Assembly: GCF_000015265.1 (NCBI RefSeq)
Contig: NC_008699.1
Location: forward strand, 2,046,001-2,110,000
Origin: Nocardioides sp. JS614
GTDB taxonomy: Bacteria > Actinomycetota > Actinomycetes > Propionibacteriales > Nocardioidaceae
Reading direction: 5' to 3'
Length of the DNA: 64,000 bases
In this document: piece after piece, positions 1-8,419 of the stretch
Numbering within the stretch: position 1 is the first letter of the stretch
Layout of the letters: each line of letters begins with the position of its first letter
Made by a program: the position numbers and the translations under genes
Notes under the pieces: model-generated
What the model was told of the DNA's origin: nothing
What the model saw: only the letters and a program-made list of their open reading frames with translations
Databases searched by the model: none

Positions 1-621
1 CAGTTCCAGAGCCGCTACTACACGGTCCGCTCGTGGGACGGCTCGGAGCTGGTGCTCGACGTCGTCGTCCACGAGAGTGGGCTGGTCACCGAGTGGGCCC
101 AGCTGGACGTCGAGGGGCAGGCGGTCACGATCACCGAGGCGAAGGGCTCGTTCGCGATCCCGGCCGACGCGCAGTGGCTGATCCTGGTCGGCGACCTGAC
201 CGCGATGCCGGCGATGGCCCGGATCGCCGAGACCGTCCGCGTGCGCACCTCCGTGTATGCCGAGGTCCCGGACGACCTGCCCGACTACCTCCCCCCGGGG
301 CCGCAGGTGACCTGGCTGGACCCGCCGGGCGAGGGGGAGAGCCGGCTCGCCGAGGTGGTCGAGGGCATCGACTGGCCCGACGGTGCGGGCTACTTCTGGA
401 TGGCCGGTGAGTCGGCGCAGATGCGGGCGATCCGCAAGCACCTGATGCGGGTGCGGCACCTGCCGAGCACGGCGTACGACGTCATGGGCTACTGGCGCGG
501 CGTCGCCCACCGCCAGCCGCGGGCCGTCGACCCCGGCCCGATCTACCGGGCGGGCAAGGCGGCCGGGAAGTCCGACGAGCAGATCTGGGCCGAGTACGAC
601 GAGGCGGGGGAGCGCCGGTGA
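1..621 (+). CDS. Siderophore-interacting protein, C-terminal part (5' end outside window)
   Basis: The reading frame is open from the first base, so the start codon lies upstream and about 206 residues are visible. The opening RYYTVR followed by a stretch matching the FAD-binding barrel, then the motif TAMPAMARIAE, the stretch YFWMAGESAQMRAIRKHL, and a late GYWRG box are the hallmarks of the SIP family. These cytoplasmic NAD(P)H- or ferredoxin-dependent flavin reductases release iron from ferric siderophores. TAMPAMAR corresponds to the usual TALPAIAR of the C-terminal NAD-binding domain. The stop overlaps the era start by 4 bp (GTGA), suggesting co-transcription, although the functions are unrelated. 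Family assignment rests on recalled motif order; the FAD-binding N-terminus is not visible. Confidence 0.75.
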   Translation, partial: QFQSRYYTVRSWDGSELVLDVVVHESGLVTEWAQLDVEGQAVTITEAKGSFAIPADAQWLILVGDLTAMPAMARIAETVRVRTSVYAEVPDDLPDYLPPGPQVTWLDPPGEGESRLAEVVEGIDWPDGAGYFWMAGESAQMRAIRKHLMRVRHLPSTAYDVMGYWRGVAHRQPRAVDPGPIYRAGKAAGKSDEQIWAEYDEAGERR

Positions 622-1559
622 CCAACCAGGGGAGCGGGCCGCAGCCCGCGCACCGCAGCGGGTTCGTGTCGTTCGTCGGCCGGCCCAACGCCGGCAAGTC
701 GACGCTGACCAACGCACTGGTCGGCAGCAAGGTCGTGATCACCTCCGACAAGCCGCAGACCACGCGCACGGTGGTCCGCGGCATCGTGCACCGTGACGAC
801 GCCCAGCTGATCCTGGTCGACACCCCCGGACTGCACCGGCCCCGCACCCTGCTGGGGGAGCGGCTCAACGACCTCGTGAAGACCACCCTCGCCGAGGTCG
901 ACGTGGTGGCGGTCTGCCTGCCGGCGAACGAGAAGGTCGGCCCGGGCGACCGGTTCATCGTCAACGAGATGGCCAAGATCAAGCGCACCACCAAGGTCGC
1001 GATCGCCACGAAGACCGACCTCGCGAGCCCGGACCGGATCGCGGAGCACCTGCTCGACATCGCGCGTCTCGGCACCGAGACCGGCACCGAGTGGGCGGAG
1101 ATCGTCCCGGTCTCGGCGAAGTCGGGTGACCAGGTCGAGCTGCTGGCGGACCTGCTCGTCGGCCTGCTGCCCGAGGGGCCCCAGCTCTATCCCGACGGTG
1201 ACCTCAGCGATGCGCCCGAGGAGATCCTCGCCGCCGAGCTGATCCGCGAGGCCGCGCTCGAGGGCCTGCGCGACGAGCTCCCCCACTCCGTGGCGGTGGT
1301 GGTCGAGGAGATGGGTCTGCGCGAGGGTCGCCCCGACGCCAAGCCCCTGCTCGACATCCACGCCAACGTCTACGTCGAGCGCGACTCCCAGAAGGGCATC
1401 ATCATCGGCCCGAAGGGCGCCCGGCTGCGAGACATCGGCACCCGCGCCCGCGGCCAGATCGAGGCGCTGCTCGGCACCCCGGTCTACCTCGACCTGCACG
1501 TCAAGATCGCGAAGGACTGGCAGCGGGACCCGCGCCAGCTCAGGAAGCTGGGCTTCTGA
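618..1559 (+). CDS. era: GTPase Era
   Basis: Era is a GTPase needed for 16S rRNA maturation and 30S subunit assembly; it binds the 3' end of 16S rRNA. The 313-residue product has the normal family length. The P-loop GRPNAGKST is at residues 21-29, DTPG (G3) follows about 50 residues later, and G4 reads TKTD rather than NKxD, a variant also seen in actinobacterial Era proteins. VSAKSGD is the G5 region. The C-terminal KH domain is recognisable from the stretch IIIGPKGARLRDIGTRAR. The GTG start overlaps the upstream stop and the stop overlaps the ATG of the next gene (TGATG), so translation of the three genes is probably coupled. Confidence 0.96.
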   Translation: MTNQGSGPQPAHRSGFVSFVGRPNAGKSTLTNALVGSKVVITSDKPQTTRTVVRGIVHRDDAQLILVDTPGLHRPRTLLGERLNDLVKTTLAEVDVVAVCLPANEKVGPGDRFIVNEMAKIKRTTKVAIATKTDLASPDRIAEHLLDIARLGTETGTEWAEIVPVSAKSGDQVELLADLLVGLLPEGPQLYPDGDLSDAPEEILAAELIREAALEGLRDELPHSVAVVVEEMGLREGRPDAKPLLDIHANVYVERDSQKGIIIGPKGARLRDIGTRARGQIEALLGTPVYLDLHVKIAKDWQRDPRQLRKLGF

Positions 1560-1945
1560 TGAGCCGTCCCGAGCCGCTCGCCCGCTGGCACGCCATCGCC
1601 GAGTCGCGCGACCCGGCCGGCCTGGCCGGGCTGCTGGCCGAGGACGTGACGTTCCGGTCCCCGGCGGTGCACACGCCGCAGGAGGGGCGGGACCTGACCA
1701 CGGCGTACCTGTCCGCGGCGATCGTGGTCCTCGGCCCGACGCTGACCTACGTCCGCGAGTGGTACGACGCCTCCTCGGCGGTGCTGGAGTTCCGCGCGGA
1801 GCTGGACGGCCTGAGCGTCCACGGCATCGACATGCTGACCTGGGGCGCGGACGGCCGGCTCACCGACTTCACGGTGATGGTCCGACCGTTCACGGGGCTG
1901 CAGAAGCTGATCGAGCTGATGGCCGCCGAGCTGTTCGGTCAGTAG
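1559..1945 (+). CDS. SnoaL/NTF2-like small protein
   Basis: A 128-residue protein of the cone-like NTF2/SnoaL fold size. It starts with RWHAIAESRDPAGLAGLLAEDVTFRSP, the typical opening in which a helix is followed by the 'L..LLAEDV.F.SP' stretch. It ends with a TVMVRPFTGLQKLIELMAAEL helix, as in nuclear-transport-factor-2-family proteins that bind or isomerise small hydrophobic molecules. No substrate can be inferred. The start overlaps the era stop (TGATG), indicating translational coupling. It converges on the lipoprotein gene on the other strand with a 2-bp gap and no visible terminator hairpin. Confidence 0.7.
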   Translation: MSRPEPLARWHAIAESRDPAGLAGLLAEDVTFRSPAVHTPQEGRDLTTAYLSAAIVVLGPTLTYVREWYDASSAVLEFRAELDGLSVHGIDMLTWGADGRLTDFTVMVRPFTGLQKLIELMAAELFGQ

Positions 1946-1947
1946 CC

Positions 1948-2817
1948 TCACGGCCCGCTCGGCGCCCAGCAGCGCCCGTAGCGCTGGCCACCGGCCCACT
2001 GCTCCGCGCTCGGCCACTCGTAGCCCCACTGGTAGTCGAGCGTGGACTCGGCGACCGCCGCGCCGGCGTCGCGGCAGCGGTCCTCCCCGGCCGCGCGGAC
2101 CTGCTCCTCGCCGGGGTAGGCGTCCCCGGCCAGCGGCACGACCGCGATCGCGCGCCAGGAGTGGTCCGCGGAGCAGACCACCCGCTCGAAACCCGGGGTG
2201 CCCGGCTGCGCGGTCCCGCACATGCCGTAGCGGTCCCGGCCCGCGGGCTCGTCGAGCACGCCCGCCAGGCGCCCGGTCAGCGGTGCGAGCCGGTCCTGCG
2301 CGGCCAGGGCGACCACGTCGCAGCGGTACCACGCCGCGCCGGCGTCCGACTGCTCGACGGTCGGGGTGAACCACACCGCTCGGAGCATGCTGAGCCGCCG
2401 GTCCTCGCGGGTGCCGCCGACGAACGCGGCCAGTCGCTCGGGGCAGGCGGTGGCGACCTGGGCCTGCACCCGATCGGCGTCGACGGCGAGCAGGTGCCCG
2501 TCGACCACGGTGTCGAGCCGGCCGACGGCGAAGGTCATCGAGGTGTGCCGGCTCCCGCACTCGACCGGCGTCCGGTCGGTGGTGGGGGCGACCACCTCGT
2601 CGTAGGCCAACCGGTAGCAGGCCCGGTCCTCCGGGGCCGGCACCGGCGTGGCGGTCGGCGGCGCCGGGGTGCTGGCGGAGGCCGAGGGGGTCGGCTCGGC
2701 GGTCGGGTCGTCCCCGCCGCTGCAGCCCGCCAGGACCACGAGCCCGGCGACCACGCCCACCGCCAGACCGACGGCCAGCGCGCGGGAGGTCAGCGAGCGA
2801 GTCGCTGGTCGGCTCAC
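1948..2817 (-). CDS. Septum-formation-family lipoprotein (copy 2)
   Basis: A 289-residue predicted lipoprotein. The N-terminus carries arginines, a hydrophobic stretch and a lipobox ending VLAGC, followed by a Thr/Pro/Ser-rich linker and a Cys-rich domain. Repeated units of the form V-E-C-x-x-x-H and YRCDVV match the 'Septum_form' family of actinobacterial surface proteins. The domain is present twice, around residues 55-160 and 185-285. The GTG start is chosen because it overlaps the stop of the upstream paralogue (GTGA), giving a two-gene operon of tandem duplicates. The precise role of the family is poorly defined; the name comes from association with division genes in other actinobacteria. 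Confidence 0.65.
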   Translation of the reverse strand: MSRPATRSLTSRALAVGLAVGVVAGLVVLAGCSGGDDPTAEPTPSASASTPAPPTATPVPAPEDRACYRLAYDEVVAPTTDRTPVECGSRHTSMTFAVGRLDTVVDGHLLAVDADRVQAQVATACPERLAAFVGGTREDRRLSMLRAVWFTPTVEQSDAGAAWYRCDVVALAAQDRLAPLTGRLAGVLDEPAGRDRYGMCGTAQPGTPGFERVVCSADHSWRAIAVVPLAGDAYPGEEQVRAAGEDRCRDAGAAVAESTLDYQWGYEWPSAEQWAGGQRYGRCWAPSGP

Positions 2818-3614
2818 TGGTCGGTCTTCGCCCAGCAGACCGAGCGGCGGTTGCCGGCGTCCCACTCCGCCTGGTGGAACCAGGTGTAGCCGAAGTCGTA
2901 GTCGACCGGGTAGTTCAGCCACGCGCCGACCGACTTGGAGCAGAAGTCGCGGGTGGTGACCTCGACGACCCGGTCGCCCGGGTACGCGTCGCCCTGGTCG
3001 CCGAGGGCGATGGTGGTCACCGCGCGCCACAGGTGTGGCTCGGTGCACGCGACCTTCACCGAACCGGCGACCGTCGGCCCGTCCGCGCAGACCATCCACT
3101 CGTCCTTGGGGCGCCCGAGCAGCAGGCCCTTGGCGGTGGTGGGCAGGTCGACGTACTCCCTGCTCTGCTCGCCGCCGCCGACCACGTCGCAGCGGTACCA
3201 CCGTGCGCCGTCCGCCCAGGCGTCCTCGCTCGGCCGGAACCACGCCCAGCTGACCACGGTGCGCATCACCAGGCTCTCGTCGGCACCGAGGAAGTCCATG
3301 AACGCCTTGGAGCAGGTCTCGTAGGCCCAGGAGCCGAGGCCCTCGTCGTCGTAGTCGACGTCGTCGAACGTGCTCGGGAGCTGCCCGACGGCGTAGGTCT
3401 CGGCCGTGTGCGGCTCGGTGCACTCGACCGGCGTGGTGCTGTTGCTCGGTTCGGCCACGTCCTCGGGGGCGAGCACGCGGCAGGCACCGAGGTCCGGGGC
3501 CGCTTCGTCGGCGGCCGGCGCCGCCTTGTCGCCGCACGCGACCAGGACACCCGCCAGCGCCACCGCGAGGACGAGGGCGAGCAGGCGGGCACGGCGGCGC
3601 TCGGCCAACGGCAC
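2814..3614 (-). CDS. Septum-formation-family lipoprotein (copy 1)
   Basis: A 266-residue predicted lipoprotein: RRRARLL, a hydrophobic segment, then the lipobox LVAC. The mature part has two Cys-rich repeats with VECTEPHTAE and VACTEPHLW, plus WYRCDVV, so it is a paralogue of the downstream gene. Shared features are TEPH/SRH after the conserved Cys, the WF/WYRCDVV box and a C-terminal W-x-x-x-x-R-x-x-x-CWA. The GTG start at 3614 is supported by GAGGAGG about six bases upstream. The gene is divergent from the phosphatase/kinase/STAS gene. Function is not established beyond a cell-surface location. Confidence 0.65.
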   Translation of the reverse strand: MPLAERRRARLLALVLAVALAGVLVACGDKAAPAADEAAPDLGACRVLAPEDVAEPSNSTTPVECTEPHTAETYAVGQLPSTFDDVDYDDEGLGSWAYETCSKAFMDFLGADESLVMRTVVSWAWFRPSEDAWADGARWYRCDVVGGGEQSREYVDLPTTAKGLLLGRPKDEWMVCADGPTVAGSVKVACTEPHLWRAVTTIALGDQGDAYPGDRVVEVTTRDFCSKSVGAWLNYPVDYDFGYTWFHQAEWDAGNRRSVCWAKTDQ

Positions 3615-3786
3615 GGTTCCTCCTCGCAGGGTGCGGGCCCAGGGTCCGCGCGATCGTACCGCCGGGGATCCACCTCCCGGGCCCCCGGCGTAGTGATCCG
3701 GGACGGATGGGGTACCCGGGCCGCAGGGACCAGGTGCCCGCCACCGGGCAGCTGGGCGCAGGCACGCACGGACGAGGGGGTGTGAG

Positions 3787-5322
3787 GTGGACCGGGAAGG
3801 AATCAGGCAGCGCGACCGGTACGTCGTCACCGCCATGCAAGACGCCCTCCTGCCGGTCGGCGTGGTCGCGCTGCCCAGGGTCGACGTGGCGGCCCGGTAC
3901 CTGCTCTCCGAGGATGACCGGTCGGCCGGTGGTGACTGGTTCGACACGGTCCCCCTGGGCGACGGCCGGGTCGGGCTGGTCGTCGGCGACGTCGTGGGCC
4001 AGGGCGTCACCGCGGCGTCGACCATGGGCCAGCTGCGAGCGGTGCTCACCGCCGCGCTGCTCGCTCGGGAGGACCCCGTCGAGGCGCTCGAGGAGGCGTC
4101 CCGGTTCGCCGCCGCCCTGCCCGAGGCGCGCGGTGCGACCGCGGTCGTCGCGCTCGTCGACCCGGCGGCCGGCGAGCGGGGGTCCCTGCGCTACTGCACC
4201 GCGGGCCACCCGCCGCCGCTGGTGGTGCGCGCCGACGGGTCCGCCGCCTTCCTGCCGGTCACCGGGGGCGGCCCGCTGGGGAGCGGTACGCCGCTGCAGG
4301 CAGCGGAGGCCGCCCTCGGCCCGGGCGACCTGCTGCTGCTCTACACCGATGGCCTGCTGGTCCGCCCGGACGCGGCGGCGGCGTCGAGCCTGGACGACCT
4401 GCTCGCGGCGGCCACCGACGCCTGCCGGGAGGCCGCACCGGCCGCGGCCGGGGCCGTCGCCGAGGCCGCCTGCGAGCTCACGCTGGAGCGGTTGACGCGG
4501 CGCACCGGGGTCGCCGACGACGTCACCGTGCTGGCCGCGCAGCTGCTCCCCAGCCGCACCGAGGACCTGTTGCTCGACCTGCCCGCGCTGCCGGACACCG
4601 TCCGGGTGGTCCGCCTCGAGCTCGGCGGGTGGCTGGCCGACCTGCGGCTGTCCTCGATCGACCAGCTCGCCCTCCAGCAGGCGGTCGGGGAGCTGGTGGG
4701 CAACGCGGTCGAGCACGCCTACCCTCCCGGCTCGCAGGCGCTGCACACCTCGGTGCGGGTCCGAGCCACCCACACCGATGCGGGGTGCATCGAGGTCGAC
4801 GTGTCGGACCGGGGCCGGTGGCGGCCGCGCCCACCCGGCGGGACGCACCGCGGCCTGGCCCTGGCCAGCGGCTTCGTCGACCACTTGGAGCGGGTGCCGG
4901 CCGACACGGGGACCCATCTGCGGGTGCGGCACCGGGCCCTGCGCCCGGCGCACCTGCTCACCGCGACGCCCGGCGGTGCGGGCGCGGAGACCCGGGCGGC
5001 GCGGGAGCAGCCGGGCCTCAGCGTCCGGCGCAGCGCGAGTGGCGACCTGGCGCTGAGCGGCGCCGTCGACCCACTGAGCGTCGACCGCCTCGCGGCAGAG
5101 GTCCGCCGCTCGACGGCCGGGCCGGACCGCCCGGTCGTGGTCGACCTCTCGGCGGTGACGCTGCTGTGCAGTGGCGCGGTGCAGGTGCTCAGCGACGCCG
5201 TCCCCGGCGCCGGTTCCGCCCATGCCCCCGTGGTGCTGCGGACACCGGCCGGGAGCGTGGCGGAGCTGGTGCTCGAGCTGACCCGGGTGCCCTACGAGAC
5301 GATCGAGGGCCCGCCCGGCTGA
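3787..5322 (+). CDS. PP2C phosphatase - RsbW-like kinase - STAS fusion
   Basis: This 511-residue cytoplasmic protein combines three parts of a partner-switching circuit. Residues ~25-255 are a SpoIIE/RsbU-type PP2C phosphatase: GGDWFD around residue 50, the acidic GDVVGQG at 67-73, and DDVTVL near 244 supply the metal ligands. Residues ~265-390 are a GHKL ATPase like anti-sigma kinases: N-box ELVGNAVEH at 302-310 and DRGRW for the G1 region. Residues ~410-511 are a STAS domain, with DLSAVTLLCSGAV near 453-465 holding the likely phospho-acceptor serine. Mycobacterium tuberculosis Rv1364c has the same order with an added N-terminal PAS domain, absent here. The neighbouring sigma factor is the natural candidate target, but the link is inferred from position. 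Confidence 0.85.
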   Translation: MDREGIRQRDRYVVTAMQDALLPVGVVALPRVDVAARYLLSEDDRSAGGDWFDTVPLGDGRVGLVVGDVVGQGVTAASTMGQLRAVLTAALLAREDPVEALEEASRFAAALPEARGATAVVALVDPAAGERGSLRYCTAGHPPPLVVRADGSAAFLPVTGGGPLGSGTPLQAAEAALGPGDLLLLYTDGLLVRPDAAAASSLDDLLAAATDACREAAPAAAGAVAEAACELTLERLTRRTGVADDVTVLAAQLLPSRTEDLLLDLPALPDTVRVVRLELGGWLADLRLSSIDQLALQQAVGELVGNAVEHAYPPGSQALHTSVRVRATHTDAGCIEVDVSDRGRWRPRPPGGTHRGLALASGFVDHLERVPADTGTHLRVRHRALRPAHLLTATPGGAGAETRAAREQPGLSVRRSASGDLALSGAVDPLSVDRLAAEVRRSTAGPDRPVVVDLSAVTLLCSGAVQVLSDAVPGAGSAHAPVVLRTPAGSVAELVLELTRVPYETIEGPPG

Positions 5323-6038
5323 TCCGTGCCGGCTCGCTCGTCATCCGGCCGGTCACCCGGCAGTCCGCGGTCCTCGATCACCTGCCGGGCGAGGTCGCGC
5401 AGCTTGACGTTGTGGTCGTTGGAGAACCGGTGCAGCACGTCGAAGGCGCGCTCGTAGGTCAGGCCGTAGCGCACGGCCAGCACGCCCTGCGCCATGCCGA
5501 TCAGGTGGCGCGACTCCAGGGCCGCCTGCAGCCCGGAGACCAGGCGGGCCTTGCGCATCGCCTCGGTCGCGTGCGCGGCGTAGATCAGCGCGACGTCGAC
5601 GGTCTCCTGGTCGAACGCGCCGGCCCGGTCGGCGTACAGGTTCAGCGCGCCGAGGGTCTCGGTCTCGGTGTGCAGCCGGATCGCCATGGCGGCGCGCACC
5701 CCGCGGTCGAGCGCGTCAGCGGCCCAGCGCGGGTAGCGGGTGTCGGTCGCGGTCTGCTGCACGATGCAGTTCTCCCGGTCGAACGCGACGTCGAGGCACG
5801 GGCCCTCGCCGTGCTCGTGCTGGAGCTGGTCGAGGCGCTCGACGTCGTCGTGGGTCGCGGCGACGGTCTGGACCCGGCCACGCCGCACCCGCAGCATGAT
5901 GCCGGCCATCGTGCACGCCGGGATCGTCTCGACCGCGCGCTGGACCACCCGCTCGAACGTGACCGTCTCGTCGGGGTCGCTCAGGAGGTCGCCGCTCAGC
6001 TCGGCGAACTGTGCCGCGAGCGTGCGGGGTCCGCTCAC
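5292..6038 (-). CDS. GAF-ANTAR antitermination regulator
   Basis: A 248-residue protein with an N-terminal GAF sensor (~residues 20-160; VVQRAVETIPAC, GEGPCLDVAF and IRLHTETETLGALNLYA are typical). It ends in a C-terminal ANTAR domain (~165-230; LQAALESRHLIGMAQGVL followed by AFDVLHRFSNDHNVKLRDLA). ANTAR proteins bind paired RNA hairpins and promote antitermination. The start is GTG overlapping the stop of the upstream sigma factor gene (GTGA), with AAGGAGG six bases before it. The two are therefore probably co-translated, coupling a sensor of small molecules or redox state to a stress sigma factor. Its 3' end overlaps the end of the convergent phosphatase/kinase/STAS gene by 31 bp. Confidence 0.9.
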   Translation of the reverse strand: MSGPRTLAAQFAELSGDLLSDPDETVTFERVVQRAVETIPACTMAGIMLRVRRGRVQTVAATHDDVERLDQLQHEHGEGPCLDVAFDRENCIVQQTATDTRYPRWAADALDRGVRAAMAIRLHTETETLGALNLYADRAGAFDQETVDVALIYAAHATEAMRKARLVSGLQAALESRHLIGMAQGVLAVRYGLTYERAFDVLHRFSNDHNVKLRDLARQVIEDRGLPGDRPDDERAGTDQPGGPSIVS

Positions 6039-6883
6039 CCGGCCTCCTTGAGCTCGTCCCTGAGGTCCCCGAGGATCCGGCTGAGCAGGCGCGAGACCTG
6101 CATCTGGGTGACGCCGAGGTCGCGGCCGATCTCCTCCTGGGTGAGGTCCTCGAAGAACCGCAGGTAGAGGATCCGGCGGTGCCGCTCGGGGAGCCGGCGT
6201 ACGACGGGCGCGAGCAGCATCCGGGCCTCGGTCGCGGGCCCGTCGGCGTCCGCACCGGCGATCAGCTCGCCGACCGGAGTCTCGCCCTCGTGGCCCACTG
6301 GCTGGTCGAGGGAGGTGGGCTGGAAGCAGCCGAAGGCCGAGGCGGCGTCGCGGTACTCCTCGACCGTGGTGTCGAGCTCGGCGGCGATCTCGTCCTCGGA
6401 GGGCTCCCGGCCGCGCTCCTGGGTGAGCCGCTCGATCACCTGGTTCACCCGCCACTGGAGCTCCTGGATGCGCCGCGGGGGCCGCACCGTCCAGCCCTGG
6501 TCGCGGAAGTAGCGCTGCAGCTCGCCGCGGATGGTGGGGACGGCGTAGGTGAGCAGGTCGTTGCGCAGCTCGGGGTCGAACCGGTGCACGGCCTTGGTCA
6601 GGCCCTCGTAGGCGACCTGGCGCAGGTCCTCCTGGGGGATCCCGCGGTTGCGGAACCGGGCGGCGACCGCATCCGCGACACCGCGGTTGATCACGACGAC
6701 CCGGCCGAGCACCTCCTCGCGCTCGCCTGCGTCGTCGCTGTGCTGGGCCTCGTCGAGCAGGCGCGCCGTGTGCTCGGCGCGCTCGGGGCGGGTCAGGCCG
6801 CAGTCGGGGTCCCGCGTGGGGTCCAGGCTCGGGTCGAGCCGGTCCGGAGGAGCGTCGGTGGAGGGGGCGGGCAACGTGGTCAT
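6035..6883 (-). CDS. SigB/SigF-type alternative sigma factor
   Basis: A 282-residue group 3 sigma factor. Region 2 is clear (RFRNRGIPQEDLRQVAYEGLTKAVHRFDPE, then FLTYAVPTIRGELQRYFRD-like sequence), followed by region 3 (EDEIAAELDTTVEEY) and a region 4 helix-turn-helix (LTQEEIGRDLGVTQMQVSRLL). The size and the TIRGELQRYFRDQGW motif place it with the SigB/SigF stress family, which is normally held by an RsbW-like anti-sigma kinase. No dedicated anti-sigma gene sits in the operon; the nearest kinase domain is within the fusion gene at 3787-5322. The first ~55 residues are acidic and divergent. The start is the ATG at 6883. Confidence 0.92.
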   Translation of the reverse strand: MTTLPAPSTDAPPDRLDPSLDPTRDPDCGLTRPERAEHTARLLDEAQHSDDAGEREEVLGRVVVINRGVADAVAARFRNRGIPQEDLRQVAYEGLTKAVHRFDPELRNDLLTYAVPTIRGELQRYFRDQGWTVRPPRRIQELQWRVNQVIERLTQERGREPSEDEIAAELDTTVEEYRDAASAFGCFQPTSLDQPVGHEGETPVGELIAGADADGPATEARMLLAPVVRRLPERHRRILYLRFFEDLTQEEIGRDLGVTQMQVSRLLSRILGDLRDELKEAG

Positions 6884-7098
6884 CGGGCGTTCTCCATCCC
6901 GAGTGATGGGTCCTTGCCGGCTTCTTCAGCAAGGTTCGTGCGTCCGTCTCCTCCCGACGACGCTACCGGCTGAGCCCGGCAGCGCAACCCTCATCGGCGT
7001 CGGACGCCACGTCCAAACCCTTACCCGGGCGGTTCTGGCGAGAAACCCCGGGCCGCCGGAAGCACCCGAAGACCACCCCCAGGGGTGGGGTGATCGGC

Positions 7099-7123
7099 GT
7101 GTGGGCGGGCTCGTGCTGGGTAC
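7099..7123 (+). promoter_or_regulatory. Possible SigF-type promoter upstream of the alcohol dehydrogenase
   Basis: GTGT, fifteen bases, then GGGTAC resembles the GTTT-N15-GGGTAT element used by SigB/SigF sigma factors. It lies 45 bases upstream of the dehydrogenase start and 215 bases from a sigma gene of that class. The -35 half is a poor match, so this is only suggestive. Confidence 0.25.
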
Positions 7124-7168
7124 CCGGCGAGGAACCGTCGACCGCAGCTGAGAGGACGTCCGAGGAGC

Positions 7169-8350
7169 ATGAAGGCAGTGACCTGGCAGGGCCGCAAGGA
7201 CATCCGTGTCGAGGAGGTGCCCGACCCCCGGATCGAGGAGCCGACGGACGCGATCATCCGGGTCACCACGACCGGGCTGTGCGGGTCGGACCTGCACCTC
7301 TACGACCCGCTCACCCCGTTCATGACGCCGGGCGACATCGTCGGTCACGAGCCGATGGGCGTGGTCGAGGCGGTCGGCTCGGAGGTGACGGAGCTCGCCG
7401 TCGGGGACCGGGTGGTCGTCCCCTTCAACATCAGCTGCGGCTCCTGCTGGATGTGCGAGCGCGGGCTCCACAGCCAGTGCGAGACCACGCAGAACCGCGA
7501 CACGGGCACCGGCGCGAGCCTGTTCGGCTACAGCTCGCTGTACGGCGCGGTCCCCGGCGGCCAGGCCGAGCTGCTGCGGGTGCCGTTCGCGGACTTCCTG
7601 CCCGTGCAGGTGCCGCACGGGCCCCCCGACGACCGGTTCATCTACCTGTCCGACGTGCTGCCGACGGCCTGGCAGGGCATCGCGTACGCCGGGGTGCCCG
7701 AGGGCGGCACCCTCCTCGTGCTCGGCGCCGGGCCGATCGGGGACATGGCCACCCGGATCGCGCTGCACCGCGGGATCCGGGTGATCGTCGTCGACCGGGT
7801 GCCCGAGCGGCTCGCTCGGGTCTCCGCCCGGGGCGCGGAGATCCTCGACCTCGGGGAGATCGACGACGTCGCCGAGCAGGTCCGGGGCCTGACCGGGGGC
7901 CGCGGCGCGGACAGCGTGCTCGAAGCCGTCGGCATGGAGGCGCACGGCTCGCCGGTCGCCGAGGCGGTGCAGAAGTCGCTGCGGCTGCTGCCCAAGAAGC
8001 TCCAGCAGCTGATGATGACCAACCTGAGCGTCGAGCGGCTCGCGGCGCTCTACCTGGCGTTCGAGGCGGTCCGCCGGGGCGGGACCGTCTCGATCTCGGG
8101 GGTGTACGGCGGCACCTCCGACCCGATGCCGATGATGCAGCTCTTCGACAAGCAGCTGCAGCTGCGGATGGGCCAGGCGAACGTCCGGGCCTGGACCGAC
8201 GAGCTGCGGACGCTGCTCGAGCAGGACGAGGACCACCTCGACGTCGAGGGCTTCGCGACCCACCACCTGCCGCTCGACGCGGCACCTCAGGCGTACGCGT
8301 CCTTCCAGGCCAAGGACGACGGGATGGTCAAGGTCCTGTTCCGGCCCTGA
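7169..8350 (+). CDS. Zinc-dependent alcohol dehydrogenase (formaldehyde dehydrogenase-like)
   Basis: A 393-residue medium-chain dehydrogenase. The catalytic zinc ligands are visible in TTTGLCGSDLHLY and GHEPMG. The structural zinc site is the four-cysteine string CGSCWMCERGLHSQC. The Rossmann motif is VLGAGPIGDMATR. The long C-terminal insertion (KSLRLLPKKLQQLMMTN) and overall length resemble the glutathione-independent formaldehyde dehydrogenase-like subgroup. The physiological alcohol or aldehyde cannot be told from sequence. The ATG start follows CGAGGAGC at proper spacing. The gene stands alone between the divergent sigma factor gene and the leuA leader. Confidence 0.85.
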   Translation: MKAVTWQGRKDIRVEEVPDPRIEEPTDAIIRVTTTGLCGSDLHLYDPLTPFMTPGDIVGHEPMGVVEAVGSEVTELAVGDRVVVPFNISCGSCWMCERGLHSQCETTQNRDTGTGASLFGYSSLYGAVPGGQAELLRVPFADFLPVQVPHGPPDDRFIYLSDVLPTAWQGIAYAGVPEGGTLLVLGAGPIGDMATRIALHRGIRVIVVDRVPERLARVSARGAEILDLGEIDDVAEQVRGLTGGRGADSVLEAVGMEAHGSPVAEAVQKSLRLLPKKLQQLMMTNLSVERLAALYLAFEAVRRGGTVSISGVYGGTSDPMPMMQLFDKQLQLRMGQANVRAWTDELRTLLEQDEDHLDVEGFATHHLPLDAAPQAYASFQAKDDGMVKVLFRP

Positions 8351-8362
8351 CACCACGTGGGC

Positions 8363-8368
8363 TAGAGT
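8363..8368 (+). promoter_or_regulatory. -10 element of the leuA leader transcript
   Basis: The hexamer TAGAGT lies nine bases before the ATG of the leader peptide, so the transcript probably begins at or next to that ATG. No convincing -35 is seen. Confidence 0.5.
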
Positions 8369-8377
8369 GGCCCCGTC

Positions 8378-8419
8378 ATGACGCGCAGCCTCCTCCTTCG
8401 CTGCCGCAGCGAGGTCTGA
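8378..8419 (+). CDS. leuA leader peptide (MTRSLLLRCRSEV)
   Basis: A 13-codon reading frame with three consecutive leucine codons (CTC CTC CTT) ends 81 bases before leuA. Leucine-rich leader peptides preceding leuA are known in actinobacteria, where ribosome stalling at the leucine codons controls the downstream gene. The end of this frame also forms one strand of two competing RNA helices (see the attenuator entry). It has no Shine-Dalgarno sequence but a TAGAGT box upstream, so it is probably read from a leaderless mRNA. No protein role is implied beyond sensing charged tRNA-Leu. Confidence 0.7.
   Translation: MTRSLLLRCRSEV

Noticed and set aside
1948..5223. 1091-codon open frame on the minus strand
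   Set aside because: Only its last 289 residues are a real gene; the remainder runs antisense to the phosphatase/kinase/STAS gene and has Arg/Gly-rich shadow composition.
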